Positions 8,622-18,899 are shown, numbered from the stretch's first letter. The stretch: 64,000 bases of DNA from Rhodopirellula bahusiensis (GCF_002727185.1 NZ_NIZW01000019.1:1-64000); one strand, 5' to 3'. A program made the numbers and translations. The notes: generated from the sequence alone by a model not told the origin.

Positions 8622-10127
8622 TTACGATGCGTTTTCGATCCAGCGGACGAGGCTTCGTACCATCACGCCGGTGGCACCTGCGTCACGATGAGGCTTGGGC
8701 GAGTCAACGAAGGCTGGGCCAGCGATGTCGATGTGAACCCAAGGGACGTCGGCGACAAAGTTCTCCAGGAATTTCGCGGCGGTGATCGCGCCGCCCCAGC
8801 GACCTTCGCCGACGTTCTTGATGTCGGCCACTTTGCTTTTGACTTTGTCGTCGTACAGCGAGAACATCGGCAATTGCCAAACAGGTTCGCACTCGGATTC
8901 CGCAGCACTTTGAACCGCGTCGCAAAGGGCTTGGTCGTTGGTCATCAACCCGGCCACGTCGATTCCGAGGGCAACCATGCAAGCACCGGTGAGCGTGGCG
9001 AGGTCAACAATCGCTTGGGGGTTTTGTTGCACGGCAACGTCCAGGGTGTCAGCCAATACGACGCGACCTTCGGCGTCGGTGTTGAGGATCTCGATAGTCT
9101 TGCCGCTGCGGGTTTCGATCACGTCGCCGAGTTTGTAGCTGTCGCCACTGACCATGTTTTCAGCGAGCCCACACAGTCCGATGACGTTGCGTGGCACCTT
9201 CAGTTTCGCAAGTGCGTTCATCACACCAACGACGGTCGCGGCACCCGCCATGTCGCACTTCATGTCGACCATCCCGTCGCTGGGTTTGAGTGACAATCCA
9301 CCGGAATCGAACGTGACGCCTTTGCCGACGATCACGAGCGGGGCTTCATCGCCACCGCCGTCGTGACGCAGCATCACCAAACGCGGTGGGCTGGTGGATG
9401 CTCGACCGACCGCCAAGATGGCTCGGCAATTTTCAGCTTCCAGTTTTTTCTCATCCCAGACTTCGCACTTCAGTCCGCAATCGCTGGCGATCTTTTCAGC
9501 GTATTGAGCGAAGCCGGTTGGGTTCATGATCGACGGTGGCTCGTTAACCAGACGCCGTGTGTGGTTGATCGATTGGCCAAGCTTTTCGCCTCGCGAAACG
9601 GCTTCGGCTGAGTAACCAACGAACGCGATCGCGTCGGGAACCGAGACAGATGGTTCGCGTTGATACAGGTGTTGGCCTTCGCACCCGGAGACCGCACCGG
9701 CGACGACGGCGTCGTGGTTGTCGGCGGCGACTCCATCGCCCAATGCGAACGTGATCTGCTGGCGAGGTTTGCTGACCAAACTGCGAATCACGGCGGCACC
9801 CAGTTCAATCGCGGCACCGCGAGTTCGTTTGTCGCTTGCGCCCAGACCAGCAAGCACGATCCATGGTGTTTGAGCGTCGCCGGTTGCGAAGCTGGTCAGC
9901 TCACCCGGTTTGCCATTCACTTCGCCGGAGTCGCACGCGTTTTGAACGGTCTTGGCGAGTGATTCCGGCAACGCCGAGATGGCAACGCATTTCGCGGTTG
10001 CTTTGCCGTCGGATGATTCCGCTGCATCGCTGGCCGGTTCGACGCCGAGGACCAGCACGCCTGCTTTGGCGAGGTCGAGTTTGGCTTCGGCGGTCAGGGT
10101 CAACGAAGGGAAAGGCAAAGGTTGCAT
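8622..10127 (-). CDS. pepA: Leucyl aminopeptidase (peptidase family M17)
   Basis: A 501-residue cytosolic two-metal exopeptidase that removes N-terminal residues from peptides. The C-terminal catalytic domain shows VGKGVTFDSGGLSLKP (metal and substrate binding), D-M-K-C-D-M-A-G-A and the family signature N-T-D-A-E-G-R-V-V-L-A-D. The N-terminal macro-like domain is present, so the length is normal for PepA. It starts at the ATG at 10127 and has no signal peptide. The sigma-54-type regulator gene lies 72 bp upstream on the same strand. Confidence 0.97.
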   Translation of the reverse strand: MQPLPFPSLTLTAEAKLDLAKAGVLVLGVEPASDAAESSDGKATAKCVAISALPESLAKTVQNACDSGEVNGKPGELTSFATGDAQTPWIVLAGLGASDKRTRGAAIELGAAVIRSLVSKPRQQITFALGDGVAADNHDAVVAGAVSGCEGQHLYQREPSVSVPDAIAFVGYSAEAVSRGEKLGQSINHTRRLVNEPPSIMNPTGFAQYAEKIASDCGLKCEVWDEKKLEAENCRAILAVGRASTSPPRLVMLRHDGGGDEAPLVIVGKGVTFDSGGLSLKPSDGMVDMKCDMAGAATVVGVMNALAKLKVPRNVIGLCGLAENMVSGDSYKLGDVIETRSGKTIEILNTDAEGRVVLADTLDVAVQQNPQAIVDLATLTGACMVALGIDVAGLMTNDQALCDAVQSAAESECEPVWQLPMFSLYDDKVKSKVADIKNVGEGRWGGAITAAKFLENFVADVPWVHIDIAGPAFVDSPKPHRDAGATGVMVRSLVRWIENAS

Positions 10128-10199
10128 TCTTGGATCCGGTGGCGATTGAAAGGACAGGAAGTTGCTGGTCGAGAAGCGGTGAATTGTCGAGACGAAGGT

Positions 10200-11657
10200 C
10201 TACGATTTGGCTTCCGCTTCGTCTTCATCTTTTTTGTATTGGTCGAGTCGGCGATAGAGCGTTCGAGCGCCGATTTGAAGGATTTTGGCTGCTTCTTCGC
10301 GATTGTTGCCGGTTAGCTTCAGCGTCTCTTCGATCGCCCAGCGTTCAATTTCAGCCAGCGGCCTGCCGACGAAATTCATGTTGCCTTCGATCAAAGCGGG
10401 GCCTTGCGACTCTTCGCCCTCTTGAGGTGCGTCGTCGATCAACTCCGGCGGCAAATCGTCTTCGTCGAGCGACCCGTCGGTGTCCAGCACCACCATCGTT
10501 TCGACAAAGTTTCGAAGCTGGCGGATGTTGCCGGGCCAATCGTACGCAAAGAATTTCTTGGTCACCGCGGGAGTGAAATGGGCAGACGATTTGCCATGCC
10601 GCCGCAAGAACATTTTGCGAAAATGGTCCATCAGCGCGATCACATCGTCACGGCGTTCCCGCAACGGCGGCAACTCGATCGTCACGACCTTGAGTCGAAA
10701 GTAAAGGTCGTTTCGGAATGTTCCCGCGTCGATCATTTCTTCGAGTGGCCGGTTGGTGGCCGAGATCAAACGAACGTTGACCTTGATCGACTTGTTCCCA
10801 CCGACGCGAGTGATTTGGCTTTCTTCCAGCACTCGCAGCAGCTTGATCTGGGTGCTCATCGGCATGTCGCCGACTTCGTCAAGAAACAGCGAGCCACCGT
10901 TGGCGTATTCGAACGCACCTTCTCGGTCGGAGACAGCGTCGGTGAACGATCCTTTGACATGGCCGAACAGTTCGCTTTCAACCAAGTTCTCAGAAACAGC
11001 TCGAGTGTTGAGTGCGACGATGCGTTTGTTTTTGCGAGGGCTATTTTGGTGGATGGCTTGAGCCACCATTTCTTTGCCCGTCCCAGACTCACCGGTGATC
11101 AGCACGGTCGCGTCGGTGGCTGCGATGCGTCGCAAACGATCGATGACCGTCTGCATTTTTTTGCTGGTGTAGATGATGCCTTCGAAACCGAATCGCTCGT
11201 CGAGCCGTTGCATCAACTCGGTGTTCGTACGCCGCAGTTCGACGTTCTCGGCGGCCTTCTCGACGATGGCTCGCAGGCGACTCGGCGTGATTGGTTTCTC
11301 GAGGAAATTGAACGCGCCCAACTGCATCGCTTCCACGGCAATCGGCACCGTCGCGTGCCCAGTCACCATGACGACTTCGCATTCCGGCAATCGTTCATTG
11401 GCGAGAGCCAGGATTTTCATTCCGTCGACGTCGTTCATCACCATGTCCGTGATGATGATGTCGAACGTTTCTCGCTGGATCAGGGCGGCCGCATCGGGAC
11501 CGCTGGTTGCGACTTCGCAAACGTAGCCGACCTTCTCCAGACTCTCCGTCATCGCTCGTGCGTGGGCAGCTTCATTGTCGACCACCAACAGACGGTACTT
11601 CGAACGATCCGGCGGTTCGGCGGGAGAATCGGTGGCGGCAGTGAGATCGGAAGTCAT
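10200..11657 (-). CDS. NtrC-family response regulator (receiver, AAA+, Fis HTH)
   Basis: 485 residues. A receiver domain spans about 21-135, with phosphoacceptor Asp71 and the conserved Lys121. An AAA+ domain follows, with Walker A GESGTGKE at 189-196 and Walker B SLFLDE at 256-261. The C-terminus is a Fis-type helix-turn-helix (L-T-G-N-N-R-E-E-A-A-K-I-L, then A-R-T-L-Y-R-R-L). By family it should activate sigma-54 promoters after phosphorylation. The loop that contacts sigma-54 reads GSFTDA (236-241) rather than GAFTGA, which is unusual. No cognate histidine kinase is adjacent. Confidence 0.93.
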   Translation of the reverse strand: MTSDLTAATDSPAEPPDRSKYRLLVVDNEAAHARAMTESLEKVGYVCEVATSGPDAAALIQRETFDIIITDMVMNDVDGMKILALANERLPECEVVMVTGHATVPIAVEAMQLGAFNFLEKPITPSRLRAIVEKAAENVELRRTNTELMQRLDERFGFEGIIYTSKKMQTVIDRLRRIAATDATVLITGESGTGKEMVAQAIHQNSPRKNKRIVALNTRAVSENLVESELFGHVKGSFTDAVSDREGAFEYANGGSLFLDEVGDMPMSTQIKLLRVLEESQITRVGGNKSIKVNVRLISATNRPLEEMIDAGTFRNDLYFRLKVVTIELPPLRERRDDVIALMDHFRKMFLRRHGKSSAHFTPAVTKKFFAYDWPGNIRQLRNFVETMVVLDTDGSLDEDDLPPELIDDAPQEGEESQGPALIEGNMNFVGRPLAEIERWAIEETLKLTGNNREEAAKILQIGARTLYRRLDQYKKDEDEAEAKS

Positions 11658-11974
11658 TCAAATCAGACGGATGACGAGAAGGGCTGACGAAAAACGACCC
11701 CATTTCGCGGTCGCGAGCCCTAGATTCTATGCCAGTCAAGTTCCCTGGGAACCATGTCTCCGAAACCGGTTCTCGGGGCTTCCACCCCGAGCTACTGATG
11801 ACGCCCCATCCGGGGCGAGTTCGCAGCAATGACTCCGGAGGAGTCTTCCCATGAGACGCGAGAGGCAGCACGCAAATTGAAGATGGCTTTGCTTGCCGAT
11901 TGCGGTCATTGAAAAAGTTAAATTGACAATTGGAAATTGTAAATTTGATTGGTCTCCTGCCGGCGAGCGACCCA
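11658..11974. other. Intergenic region with palindromes and an AT-rich boundary
   Basis: It holds a double hairpin at about 11771-11818 and the left inverted repeat of the four-helix-bundle element from 11908. I see no gene between 11658 and 11907. Confidence 0.6.
11771..11818. repeat. Double palindromic intergenic repeat
   Basis: Two adjacent hairpins: CTCGGGGCTTCCACCCCGAG (about 11772-11791) and CGCCCCATCCGGGGCG (about 11802-11817). There is no T-run after either, so it looks like a REP-type repeat and not a terminator. Confidence 0.7.
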
Positions 11975-12400
11975 ATGGATCAGCGTGGTGAAGATTTGGA
12001 AGATCGGCTACTGGATTTTGCGACACGCGTCGGGAAATTGGTCGAAGCGTTGCCGGAGACCCGCCTGGGGCGGCACATCGCTGGCCAGCTGGTGCGAAGT
12101 GGCACTTCGCCCGCACCCAACTATGCCGAAGCGTGTGCCGCTGAAAGCAAGAAGGACTTTGTTCACAAGCTGGGGATCGCGTTGAAGGAACTTCGTGAAT
12201 CGCGAACTTGGGTCAAGCTAATTTTGAAGTCGGAGATGCTTTCCGATGACCGCATCAAACCGCTTCTCGATGAGTGCATCCAACTGTGCAACATCATTGG
12301 GAAATCTGTTGTGACGGCAAAGGCAAATCTCCAAAACCCGAAGTAGCTGCCCTTCAACCAACAATTTAAAATTTACAATTGTCAATTTAACTTTTTCAAT
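11908..12400. mobile_element. Inverted-repeat-flanked element carrying a four-helix-bundle gene
   Basis: The sequence at 11908-11931 is the exact reverse complement of 12377-12400 (24 of 24 bases). The match continues inward for 14 more positions with two mismatches, so the arms are about 38 bp (11908-11945 and 12363-12400). The arms are strongly AT-rich (they begin ATTGAAAAAGTTAAATTGAC) in a GC-rich chromosome. They enclose a single small gene at 11975-12346. I see no target-site duplication. The layout recalls intervening sequences of 23S rRNA, which fold on terminal complementarity and can encode this same protein family, but here it stands in an intergenic region. Confidence 0.7.
11975..12346 (+). 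CDS. Four-helix-bundle protein (23S rRNA intervening-sequence protein family)
   Basis: A 123-residue small helical protein. R-V-G-K-L-V-E-A-L-P-E-T, then H-I-A-G-Q-L-V-R-S-G-T-S-P-A-P-N-Y-A-E-A and K-L-G-I-A-L-K-E-L-R-E-S match the S23/IVP four-helix-bundle family. Members occur in 23S rRNA intervening sequences and as stand-alone genes; relatives include the Avd accessory protein of diversity-generating retroelements. The molecular role is unknown, though nucleic-acid binding is plausible. I use the ATG at 11975, where family similarity begins; an upstream in-frame start at 11930 lies inside the left inverted repeat. No reverse transcriptase or variable repeat is nearby. Confidence 0.88.
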   Translation: MDQRGEDLEDRLLDFATRVGKLVEALPETRLGRHIAGQLVRSGTSPAPNYAEACAAESKKDFVHKLGIALKELRESRTWVKLILKSEMLSDDRIKPLLDECIQLCNIIGKSVVTAKANLQNPK

Positions 12401-12445
12401 TGCCTTCACAGCGGGCGTCCTGACCATTGGGCCTAAATCGGCGAG

Positions 12446-14179
12446 TCATTCTGCTACGACTTGGAATGGATTGGCGGCGGCTTCGGATTCTTTTTGGAAT
12501 CGTTCGGCGAGGTCTGCGTCTTTTTCTGAGAGTGCTGCCAGCGGGACTTCGATGGTTTTGTTGTCGGCGGATTTCAGGCGGAGCTTGCCGTCCGTGACCG
12601 CTAAGAACGACGCCTCGATTTTGAACTTCCCGGTTTTGTCCGTCCAAGTTCGGATCGCATCCATTTCAGATTCGGAATTAGCTTCTTCCATCTCTTCCGG
12701 TTCATTCACCACAACCTTGGGTTTCGGAGCCACACGCCGAGTTCGTGGGGCGGGCCGTGTGTCGACAGGCTGCTCGACCGTGTCGGGTGGGTATCGCAAC
12801 ATCGAGACGTTGACGCGTTCGACGCGGCCGTGTCCACCAACGGACTGGACCGAGACTTCGTTGCGCTCGTGGATCTCTTTCACTTCCACCGCTTCGAAAC
12901 CGCTGAACCGCTCGCGTGATTTTGCCAGGATCTGGCCGACAACCAAGCGGCTGGCCGTGGTGACTGGGTTCCCGGTTCGTTTCACCGTCCCGACTCCACG
13001 GCTGTAATCACGACGGTCTTCCGCCATCTGCTTGAGAGACTCGTCGTAACGTGCCGCAGCCGAATAGTAGTGAGACTTCATGCTGTCTCTGGAGATCTCG
13101 GCTCGTTTAAGCAGTGCCTGCGCAAGCACAGGGTCTTCGCGTTGATTTCTAAAATTGAGTTCTGACATCGCGCGGTGAGCAGTCACGGAGGAAGATCCGG
13201 GAGCGAGAGCTTGGACCCATTGCTTGCGTTCGGCATCGGTGAATGGACGCGTGCGTTTGAGTGCGGCTTCCTTTGCCGCCGCGATCTTGGCGTCGCGTTC
13301 CTGCTGGGTCTCGCGAACCAGAGAGATCGAAATAGGGACCTTGATCTCGACTCCATCTTCGATTTGGAACAACACGCGGTTGATCTGCAGTTGTTCGTAG
13401 AAGCCATCGTCCATGTTGAAGAACGCAATGCCCTCGCCTTGCATCTTCATTGGCGGATCGGATTCAGGAGCGGATAACTCGTATTGGTGGTCGATCTTCA
13501 TCCGGTTTCGGACGGCTGGATGAGCGACGTACTTCCACTTCTCGGTTGCGATGGAGAGCTTTTTGCTGTTGATTCCAGATCGACTTGAGAACGAGGGTAT
13601 CATTCCGAAGGGGCTGCTGATTCGGGCGATCGTGGTCGTGTCGGATGCATTCCACGACACTGCGACATCAGCACCTTTGTCTGCGGCTCGAGCGTTCACG
13701 GGAGCAGCGTTCGGCGGCGGCAGTGGTGCGATCGCAAGTTGGCCGATCGTGCCAAGCAGCAAACCCATCATCTCATCTCGTTGGGCCACTTCCACTTCGC
13801 CGAGCGGTGTGATGCCGAGCAATGCTCCGCGGCAAGACACCGATTCAAGCGTCGGCAGAGACGATTCGTTGCTGCTGCGAAAGAAGGAGGACGAGCGAGA
13901 GTGCGTGCCTTCTAGGTTGCCGGTCACGTTCAGCTGAATCAATTCCGGCGTGGCTGATTTGACGTGATAAGTCAACGTGCCCGGGTACTTGCCAGCGTCT
14001 TTGCCGATGCCGATCTGAATGTTGATCTTGTACGTGACCGACTCGCCAACTTGATCGCTGAAACCAACTGGATCAGCGGCAAAGACCGGCAAAGCGGTCT
14101 GCGATGAAACGAGTAGCGATACGCCACACAGCAGCGTGCCGATCAAGGTTGCCAACGAAACACAGAATCGATGCATCAT
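12446..14179 (-). CDS. Secreted SHD1-domain protein
   Basis: 577 residues. A signal peptide covers about 1-33 (MMHRFCVSLATLIGTLLCGV to V-F-A-A-D). A large middle region has no family I recognise. At the C-terminus is an SHD1-like segment (R-T-W-T-D-K-T-G-K-F, then V-D-G-K-style strand pairs and I-E-V-P-L-A-A-L-S-E-K-D). SHD1 is abundant in planctomycete exported proteins, where its ligand is unknown. Mid-protein there is an Arg/Lys/Ala-rich stretch around the repeated R-D-A-K-I-A-A-A-K-E-A-A. I chose ATG 14179, preceded by GAAGA; the longer frame to 14407 adds non-signal sequence overlapping the carB end. Confidence 0.8.
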   Translation of the reverse strand: MMHRFCVSLATLIGTLLCGVSLLVSSQTALPVFAADPVGFSDQVGESVTYKINIQIGIGKDAGKYPGTLTYHVKSATPELIQLNVTGNLEGTHSRSSSFFRSSNESSLPTLESVSCRGALLGITPLGEVEVAQRDEMMGLLLGTIGQLAIAPLPPPNAAPVNARAADKGADVAVSWNASDTTTIARISSPFGMIPSFSSRSGINSKKLSIATEKWKYVAHPAVRNRMKIDHQYELSAPESDPPMKMQGEGIAFFNMDDGFYEQLQINRVLFQIEDGVEIKVPISISLVRETQQERDAKIAAAKEAALKRTRPFTDAERKQWVQALAPGSSSVTAHRAMSELNFRNQREDPVLAQALLKRAEISRDSMKSHYYSAAARYDESLKQMAEDRRDYSRGVGTVKRTGNPVTTASRLVVGQILAKSRERFSGFEAVEVKEIHERNEVSVQSVGGHGRVERVNVSMLRYPPDTVEQPVDTRPAPRTRRVAPKPKVVVNEPEEMEEANSESEMDAIRTWTDKTGKFKIEASFLAVTDGKLRLKSADNKTIEVPLAALSEKDADLAERFQKESEAAANPFQVVAE

Positions 14180-14245
14180 TTCTTCGTCGCCTGGATGAAT
14201 GGAGAGGGACCCCCATATTAATGGCTCGAAGCATCGTCTGTGAAC

Positions 14246-14275
14246 GGAAACAGCCGTAGTTGGGCGACTGTTTCC
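14246..14275 (-). terminator. Possible carB 3' hairpin
   Basis: GGAAACAG and CTGTTTCC form an 8-bp stem with a 14-base loop just after carB on the minus strand. There is no clear T-run, so it may be a processing or stabilising hairpin instead. Confidence 0.35.
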
Positions 14276-14295
14276 TGAAACGTTCACATTTCGAT

Positions 14296-17200
14296 TCAGA
14301 CGTTTTGTGCGTAACGACGTTGCAGCGATTCGACTTCCATCGGAGTCTCTCGCATCGCAACCATCGCTCGCACGGCGGCTTCGGCGGCTGCCAAAGTCGT
14401 GATACACGGCACTCCGTGCTGAACACCAGCGGCGCGGATCTTGCCTTCGTCGGTCCGAGCACCCTTGCCAGACGGCGTGTTCAAGATCAATTGCACGTCA
14501 TCGTTTTTGAGGTAGTCGATCAGGTTGGGATGACCCTCGGAAAGCTTCTTGACCCGAGTCACGGCGATGCCGCTCGCTTCCAACCGTACCGCTGTCCCTT
14601 CGGTCGCCAAGAGTTCAAACCCTAGTTCGATCAACGACTTGCCGAGTGATTCAGCCGACTCTTTGTGGTTGGCGGACAGTGACAAGAAGATCTTGCCCGA
14701 CTCAGGCAACACGGTTCCGGCGGCCAGTTGGCTTTTGGCAAACGCGATTGAGAACAATTCGCTGACACCCATGACTTCGCCCGTGCTTCGCATTTCGGGG
14801 CCAAGCACGATGTCGACGCCGGCGAATTTCCGGAACGGCAACACGCTTTCTTTGATCGAAACGTGACGCGGAATCGGTTCTTCCGTGACGTTCAGTTCTT
14901 TCAGAGTTTGACCGGCCATGACCTTCGTCGCGATGTTTGCGACGGGGACGCCAGTTGCTTTGGCGACGAACGGCACGGTGCGGCTGGCGCGAGGGTTCAC
15001 TTCGAGGATATAGAGGGTCGGCTGATTGCCTTCCATTTTGACGGCGAACTGGATGTTCATCAGACCGACAACGTTCAAACGCGCGGCCAGTTTGCGAGTC
15101 GCATCGCGAATTTCGGCGAGGACAGGTTGAGTCAGGCTGAACGGCGGGATGCAGCAAGCCGAGTCGCCGGAGTGAACACCGGCTTCTTCGATGTGCTCCA
15201 TGATTCCCATGATCACGCAATCGTTGCCATCGCTGATCGCGTCGACGTCGACTTCGGTTGCGTCTTCAAGGAACCGGTCAATCAGGACAGGTTGTCCGTC
15301 GGCGACGATGAACGCTTCGGCGACGTAGCGAGCGAACTGGGAATGGTCGTAGCAGATTTCCATCGCGCGGCCGCCAAGCACGAAACTCGGTCGGACAAGC
15401 GCGGGATAGCCGATGCGTTTGGCCTCCACACGAGCTTCGTCCATGTTGCGAGCGATGCCCGATGGCGGCTGACGCAGGCCCAGTTCGTCGATCAGGCTGC
15501 TGAACAATTCGCGATCTTCGGCGGTGTCGATTGTGTCGACGCTGGTACCGATAATCGGCACGCCGGCTTGTTCCAATCCGCGAGCCAAGTTGAGCGGGGT
15601 TTGTCCGCCGAACTGAACGATCACACCGTCGGGCTGCATCGCGTCGCAGATGTTCAGGACGTCCTCGATCGTCAACGGTTCGAAGAACAAGATGTCCGAT
15701 GTGTCATAGTCCGTGCTGACCGTTTCCGGGTTGCTGTTGACCATGATCGATTCGATGCCCATGTCTTGCAGGGCGAACGACGCGTGGCAGCAGCAATAAT
15801 CGAACTCGATGCCCTGGCCGATTCGGTTGGGGCCACCACCCAAGATCACGACGCGTTTCTTATCGCCCTTGGCTGGTGCTTCGTTTTCGGTTTCGTAAGT
15901 GCTGTAGTAATACGGTGTGAAGGCTTCGAATTCGGCCGCACACGTATCAACACTTTTGTAGACCGGGCGAATGCCCATTTCCAAGCGTTTGGCTCGGACT
16001 TGCGATTCGTTTTTCGACGTGATTGTCGCGATCTGGCGATCGGAGAAACCGCGACGCTTGGCGTCTCGCATGGTGTCCGCGTCGATCGCATCCAGTTTTC
16101 CAATGGCGCGAAGGTTGTCTTCGGTCTCGATCAGTTGTTGCAGGTGGTCCAAGAACCAAGGATCGATGTTCGTCAGCTTGTGAATTTCGGCCGCGGTCAT
16201 TCCATCTTTGAATGCGTAGCGGATGTAGAAAATTCGCTCTGAACCAGGAGTCGAAAGCTTCGCGCGGATGTCGTCGCGGCTGGGTTGATCTTCCGTTCCC
16301 CAAAGGTCTTTCGGGTCGCTGCCGAATCCAAACGCACCGACTTCCAGACCACGCAGGGCCTTCTGGAACGATTCTTGGAACGTCCGACCGATCGACATGG
16401 TTTCGCCGACCGACTTCATTTGCGTGGTCAGCGTCGCGTCGGCTTCTGGGAATTTCTCGAACGCGAAACGAGGCATCTTGGTGACGACGTAATCAATTGT
16501 CGGCTCGAAGCAGGCTTTCGTTTTTTGCGTGATGTCGTTGGGAAGTTCCCACAAGCGATATCCAACAGCCAACTTGGCCGCGATTTTCGCGATGGGGAAT
16601 CCAGTCGCTTTGCTGGCCAAGGCCGAGCTGCGGCTGACTCGCGGGTTCATTTCAATCACGATCATTCGGCCCGTGCCAGGCTCGATCGCGAATTGAATGT
16701 TACTGCCGCCGGTCTCGACACCGATCTCGCGGATGACAGCCAAAGATGCATCACGCATCCGTTGGTATTCTTTGTCAGAGAGCGTTTGAGCGGGGGCGAC
16801 CGTGATCGAGTCACCGGTGTGAACTCCCATCGGGTCAAAGTTCTCGATGGCGCAGATGATCACGACGTTGTCGTCGCGGTCACGCATGACTTCCATCTCG
16901 TACTCTTTCCAGCCAATGATCGATTCTTCGATCAGGACTTCCGTCACGGGCGATTGGTCCAACCCGTTTTGCACCAACGAGTCGAAGTCGTCTTTGTTGT
17001 AGGCAATCGCTGAACCGCTGCCGCCCATCGTGAACGAAGGTCGCACGACGGCTGGCAAGCCGACCTCCGCGAGCGCTTTGCGAGCGTCCTCGAGTGTGCG
17101 GACGGTGAAGCCCTTGCAGACGCCCAGGCCGATTTTGTCCATCGCCTGTTTGAACTGTTCTCGCTCTTCCGCTTTCGCGATCACCTTGGCGTTGGCGGCG

Positions 17201-17547
17201 ATCATTTCGACGCCGTATTTCTCCAGCACGCCGTTGGCGTCCAAGTCCATCGCAACGTTCAGACCCGTTTGGCCGCCCAGAGTCGGCAGCAGCGCATCGG
17301 GGCGTTCTTTGGCGATGACCTTTTCGACCATCTGCCAAGTCAGCGGTTCGATGTAAGTCGAGTCAGCAGTCGCCGGATCGGTCATGATCGTCGCTGGGTT
17401 GCTGTTGACCAGCACGACTTCATAACCCTCTTCACGCAACGCTTTGCAAGCCTGCGTTCCGGAGTAATCAAATTCGCAAGCTTGGCCGATCACAATCGGG
17501 CCACTACCAATGAGCAGAATCTTCTTGATGTCGTCGCGACGCGGCAC
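14296..17547 (-). CDS. carB: Carbamoyl-phosphate synthase large subunit
   Basis: A 1083-residue protein of normal length. It forms carbamoyl phosphate from bicarbonate, two ATP and ammonia delivered by CarA, for pyrimidine and arginine synthesis. Both halves carry the ATP-grasp pattern: [18 protein letters not shown] near the start and the matching [17 protein letters not shown] at about 570. The C-terminal ~140 residues are the MGS-like allosteric domain. It starts with GTG at 17547, which gives the standard [11 protein letters not shown]-terminus. carA is not in the window. Confidence 0.98.
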   Translation of the reverse strand: MPRRDDIKKILLIGSGPIVIGQACEFDYSGTQACKALREEGYEVVLVNSNPATIMTDPATADSTYIEPLTWQMVEKVIAKERPDALLPTLGGQTGLNVAMDLDANGVLEKYGVEMIAANAKVIAKAEEREQFKQAMDKIGLGVCKGFTVRTLEDARKALAEVGLPAVVRPSFTMGGSGSAIAYNKDDFDSLVQNGLDQSPVTEVLIEESIIGWKEYEMEVMRDRDDNVVIICAIENFDPMGVHTGDSITVAPAQTLSDKEYQRMRDASLAVIREIGVETGGSNIQFAIEPGTGRMIVIEMNPRVSRSSALASKATGFPIAKIAAKLAVGYRLWELPNDITQKTKACFEPTIDYVVTKMPRFAFEKFPEADATLTTQMKSVGETMSIGRTFQESFQKALRGLEVGAFGFGSDPKDLWGTEDQPSRDDIRAKLSTPGSERIFYIRYAFKDGMTAAEIHKLTNIDPWFLDHLQQLIETEDNLRAIGKLDAIDADTMRDAKRRGFSDRQIATITSKNESQVRAKRLEMGIRPVYKSVDTCAAEFEAFTPYYYSTYETENEAPAKGDKKRVVILGGGPNRIGQGIEFDYCCCHASFALQDMGIESIMVNSNPETVSTDYDTSDILFFEPLTIEDVLNICDAMQPDGVIVQFGGQTPLNLARGLEQAGVPIIGTSVDTIDTAEDRELFSSLIDELGLRQPPSGIARNMDEARVEAKRIGYPALVRPSFVLGGRAMEICYDHSQFARYVAEAFIVADGQPVLIDRFLEDATEVDVDAISDGNDCVIMGIMEHIEEAGVHSGDSACCIPPFSLTQPVLAEIRDATRKLAARLNVVGLMNIQFAVKMEGNQPTLYILEVNPRASRTVPFVAKATGVPVANIATKVMAGQTLKELNVTEEPIPRHVSIKESVLPFRKFAGVDIVLGPEMRSTGEVMGVSELFSIAFAKSQLAAGTVLPESGKIFLSLSANHKESAESLGKSLIELGFELLATEGTAVRLEASGIAVTRVKKLSEGHPNLIDYLKNDDVQLILNTPSGKGARTDEGKIRAAGVQHGVPCITTLAAAEAAVRAMVAMRETPMEVESLQRRYAQNV

Positions 17548-17785
17548 GGAAACGATCCCGAAAAAGGACGGAGGGTCTCGAATGGCTGGCGATTCTGTTG
17601 AGAGCCCGCTGGCTGCGGGGGCCCGGAATCAACGACGCCTGCCGTGAAAATTTCGGGAAGGATAACACGGTTTGCCCTCGGCGCAGAGGACCGTGAATCA
17701 GATCAAAATCGATTCGCCGAGAACTCTTGGCCGGATTCACCTTGCGGCCCCGGATTGGCGGGAAATTCATCGGTAGGAGGAATGT

Positions 17786-18838
17786 TCACATCGCGATGAT
17801 CATTTCCAAAAACTCCTGCTCCGTCATGATTTTCACGGCAGCTCCCTCATCCGCCAACTGCCGAGCGGTGGCCTCCTTGGAGCTCATCGTTCGGCCCGCA
17901 TTGACGGTCCTAGAATCGAGCTCGCCGACGACGACCAAGTCCGTTTTTCGCGAAACGCTGGATTGGCACTTCCCGCCGCATCGCGAGGTCAGGATTTCGG
18001 CTTCCTCCCGCTGCAGTTTCGTCAGCACGCCGGTGAAGACGACTTTTCGTCCTTCCAGGGGGCGAATGAAATCAGCCCGAATCATCAATCGCTGCAGATC
18101 CACCCCGCTGTCGCTGATCCCGCAGGGCCGCGGTGGTGCGGTTGAGACCGAAGTGTTCGACATGGTTGCGGTCGCCATCGTCGAACCCGCGATCGCGACT
18201 TCGGAAGTTCGTGTCGATGCGCGGCGTGGCGAAGATTTTCGCCGGGTCGAGGCACGCCTGGCCGTCGGCCCTTTTTTACCCCAGGCACCGGCACTGCCCC
18301 GAGAGAGCGAGAGTTTTGTTTCCAGCGCTTCCAGAGTGCTCGCTCCGGAATCTTCTGCCGCGGCCAAAGCGATCTTGGCACAAGCGATGGAATCTTCGAG
18401 TGCGTCGTGGTGACGGAATCGGATGCCCAGCCAGTCCGATAGTGGTTTCAGACCAAACCGAGGTTGCTGGGGCCAAGTCCGCCGGGCGATCGCTCGCGTG
18501 CAACTGTATTGCATGTCCGGAACGGGATGATCATGCGATTCCAGGCAAGCCATCAAGACGCCAAGATCAAAGCTGGCGTTGTGAGCAATCAGGCAATCAT
18601 CACCCAGCCTGGATTGGATCTCCGGCCACAAATCACCGAACTCGGATTCGTCACGCACCATTCCCGGAGTGATGCCGTGGATCTGAATGTTGGCAGGCGA
18701 GAAGTCAAAGGGCCGCGGGCGAATGAGCCAGCTTGCTGAGTCAACGATCTCTCCGCCGCGAACGCGAACCGCCGCCAGTTGGCAGGCACTGTCCGAACGA
18801 CGCGTTGCCGTCTCAAAATCGATCGCGGTGAAATCCAT
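17786..18838 (-). CDS. DnaQ-like 3'-5' exonuclease fused to a BRCT domain
   Basis: 350 residues. The N-terminal ~175 residues are a DEDDh exonuclease: the D-F-E-T motif with Asp7 and Glu9, H-N-A-S-F-D, and H-D-A-L-E-D-S. A low-complexity basic and Ser/Thr-rich linker follows (about 190-255). The C-terminal ~90 residues are a BRCT domain of the DNA-ligase type (G-R-K-V-V-F-T-G-V-L, G-G-K-C-Q-S-S-V-S-R-K-T-D-L-V-V). Likely roles are DNA proofreading or repair with protein or DNA-end binding by BRCT. It lies 238 bp upstream of carB on the same strand and is probably separate. Confidence 0.9.
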   Translation of the reverse strand: MDFTAIDFETATRRSDSACQLAAVRVRGGEIVDSASWLIRPRPFDFSPANIQIHGITPGMVRDESEFGDLWPEIQSRLGDDCLIAHNASFDLGVLMACLESHDHPVPDMQYSCTRAIARRTWPQQPRFGLKPLSDWLGIRFRHHDALEDSIACAKIALAAAEDSGASTLEALETKLSLSRGSAGAWGKKGPTARRASTRRKSSPRRASTRTSEVAIAGSTMATATMSNTSVSTAPPRPCGISDSGVDLQRLMIRADFIRPLEGRKVVFTGVLTKLQREEAEILTSRCGGKCQSSVSRKTDLVVVGELDSRTVNAGRTMSSKEATARQLADEGAAVKIMTEQEFLEMIIAM

Positions 18839-18899
18839 GAAGCAGTTCTAAGTCGGCTCGCTTTGACTTGTCAAACCCTCCGCGTAACAGGCTGATGCA

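Noticed and set aside
11908..12400. Diversity-generating retroelement around the four-helix-bundle gene
   Set aside because: No reverse transcriptase, template repeat or variable repeat is nearby, so the Avd relationship is only at family level.
14180..14407. N-terminal extension of the SHD1 protein
   Set aside because: The added residues overlap the carB 3' end and precede a clean signal peptide that starts at 14179.
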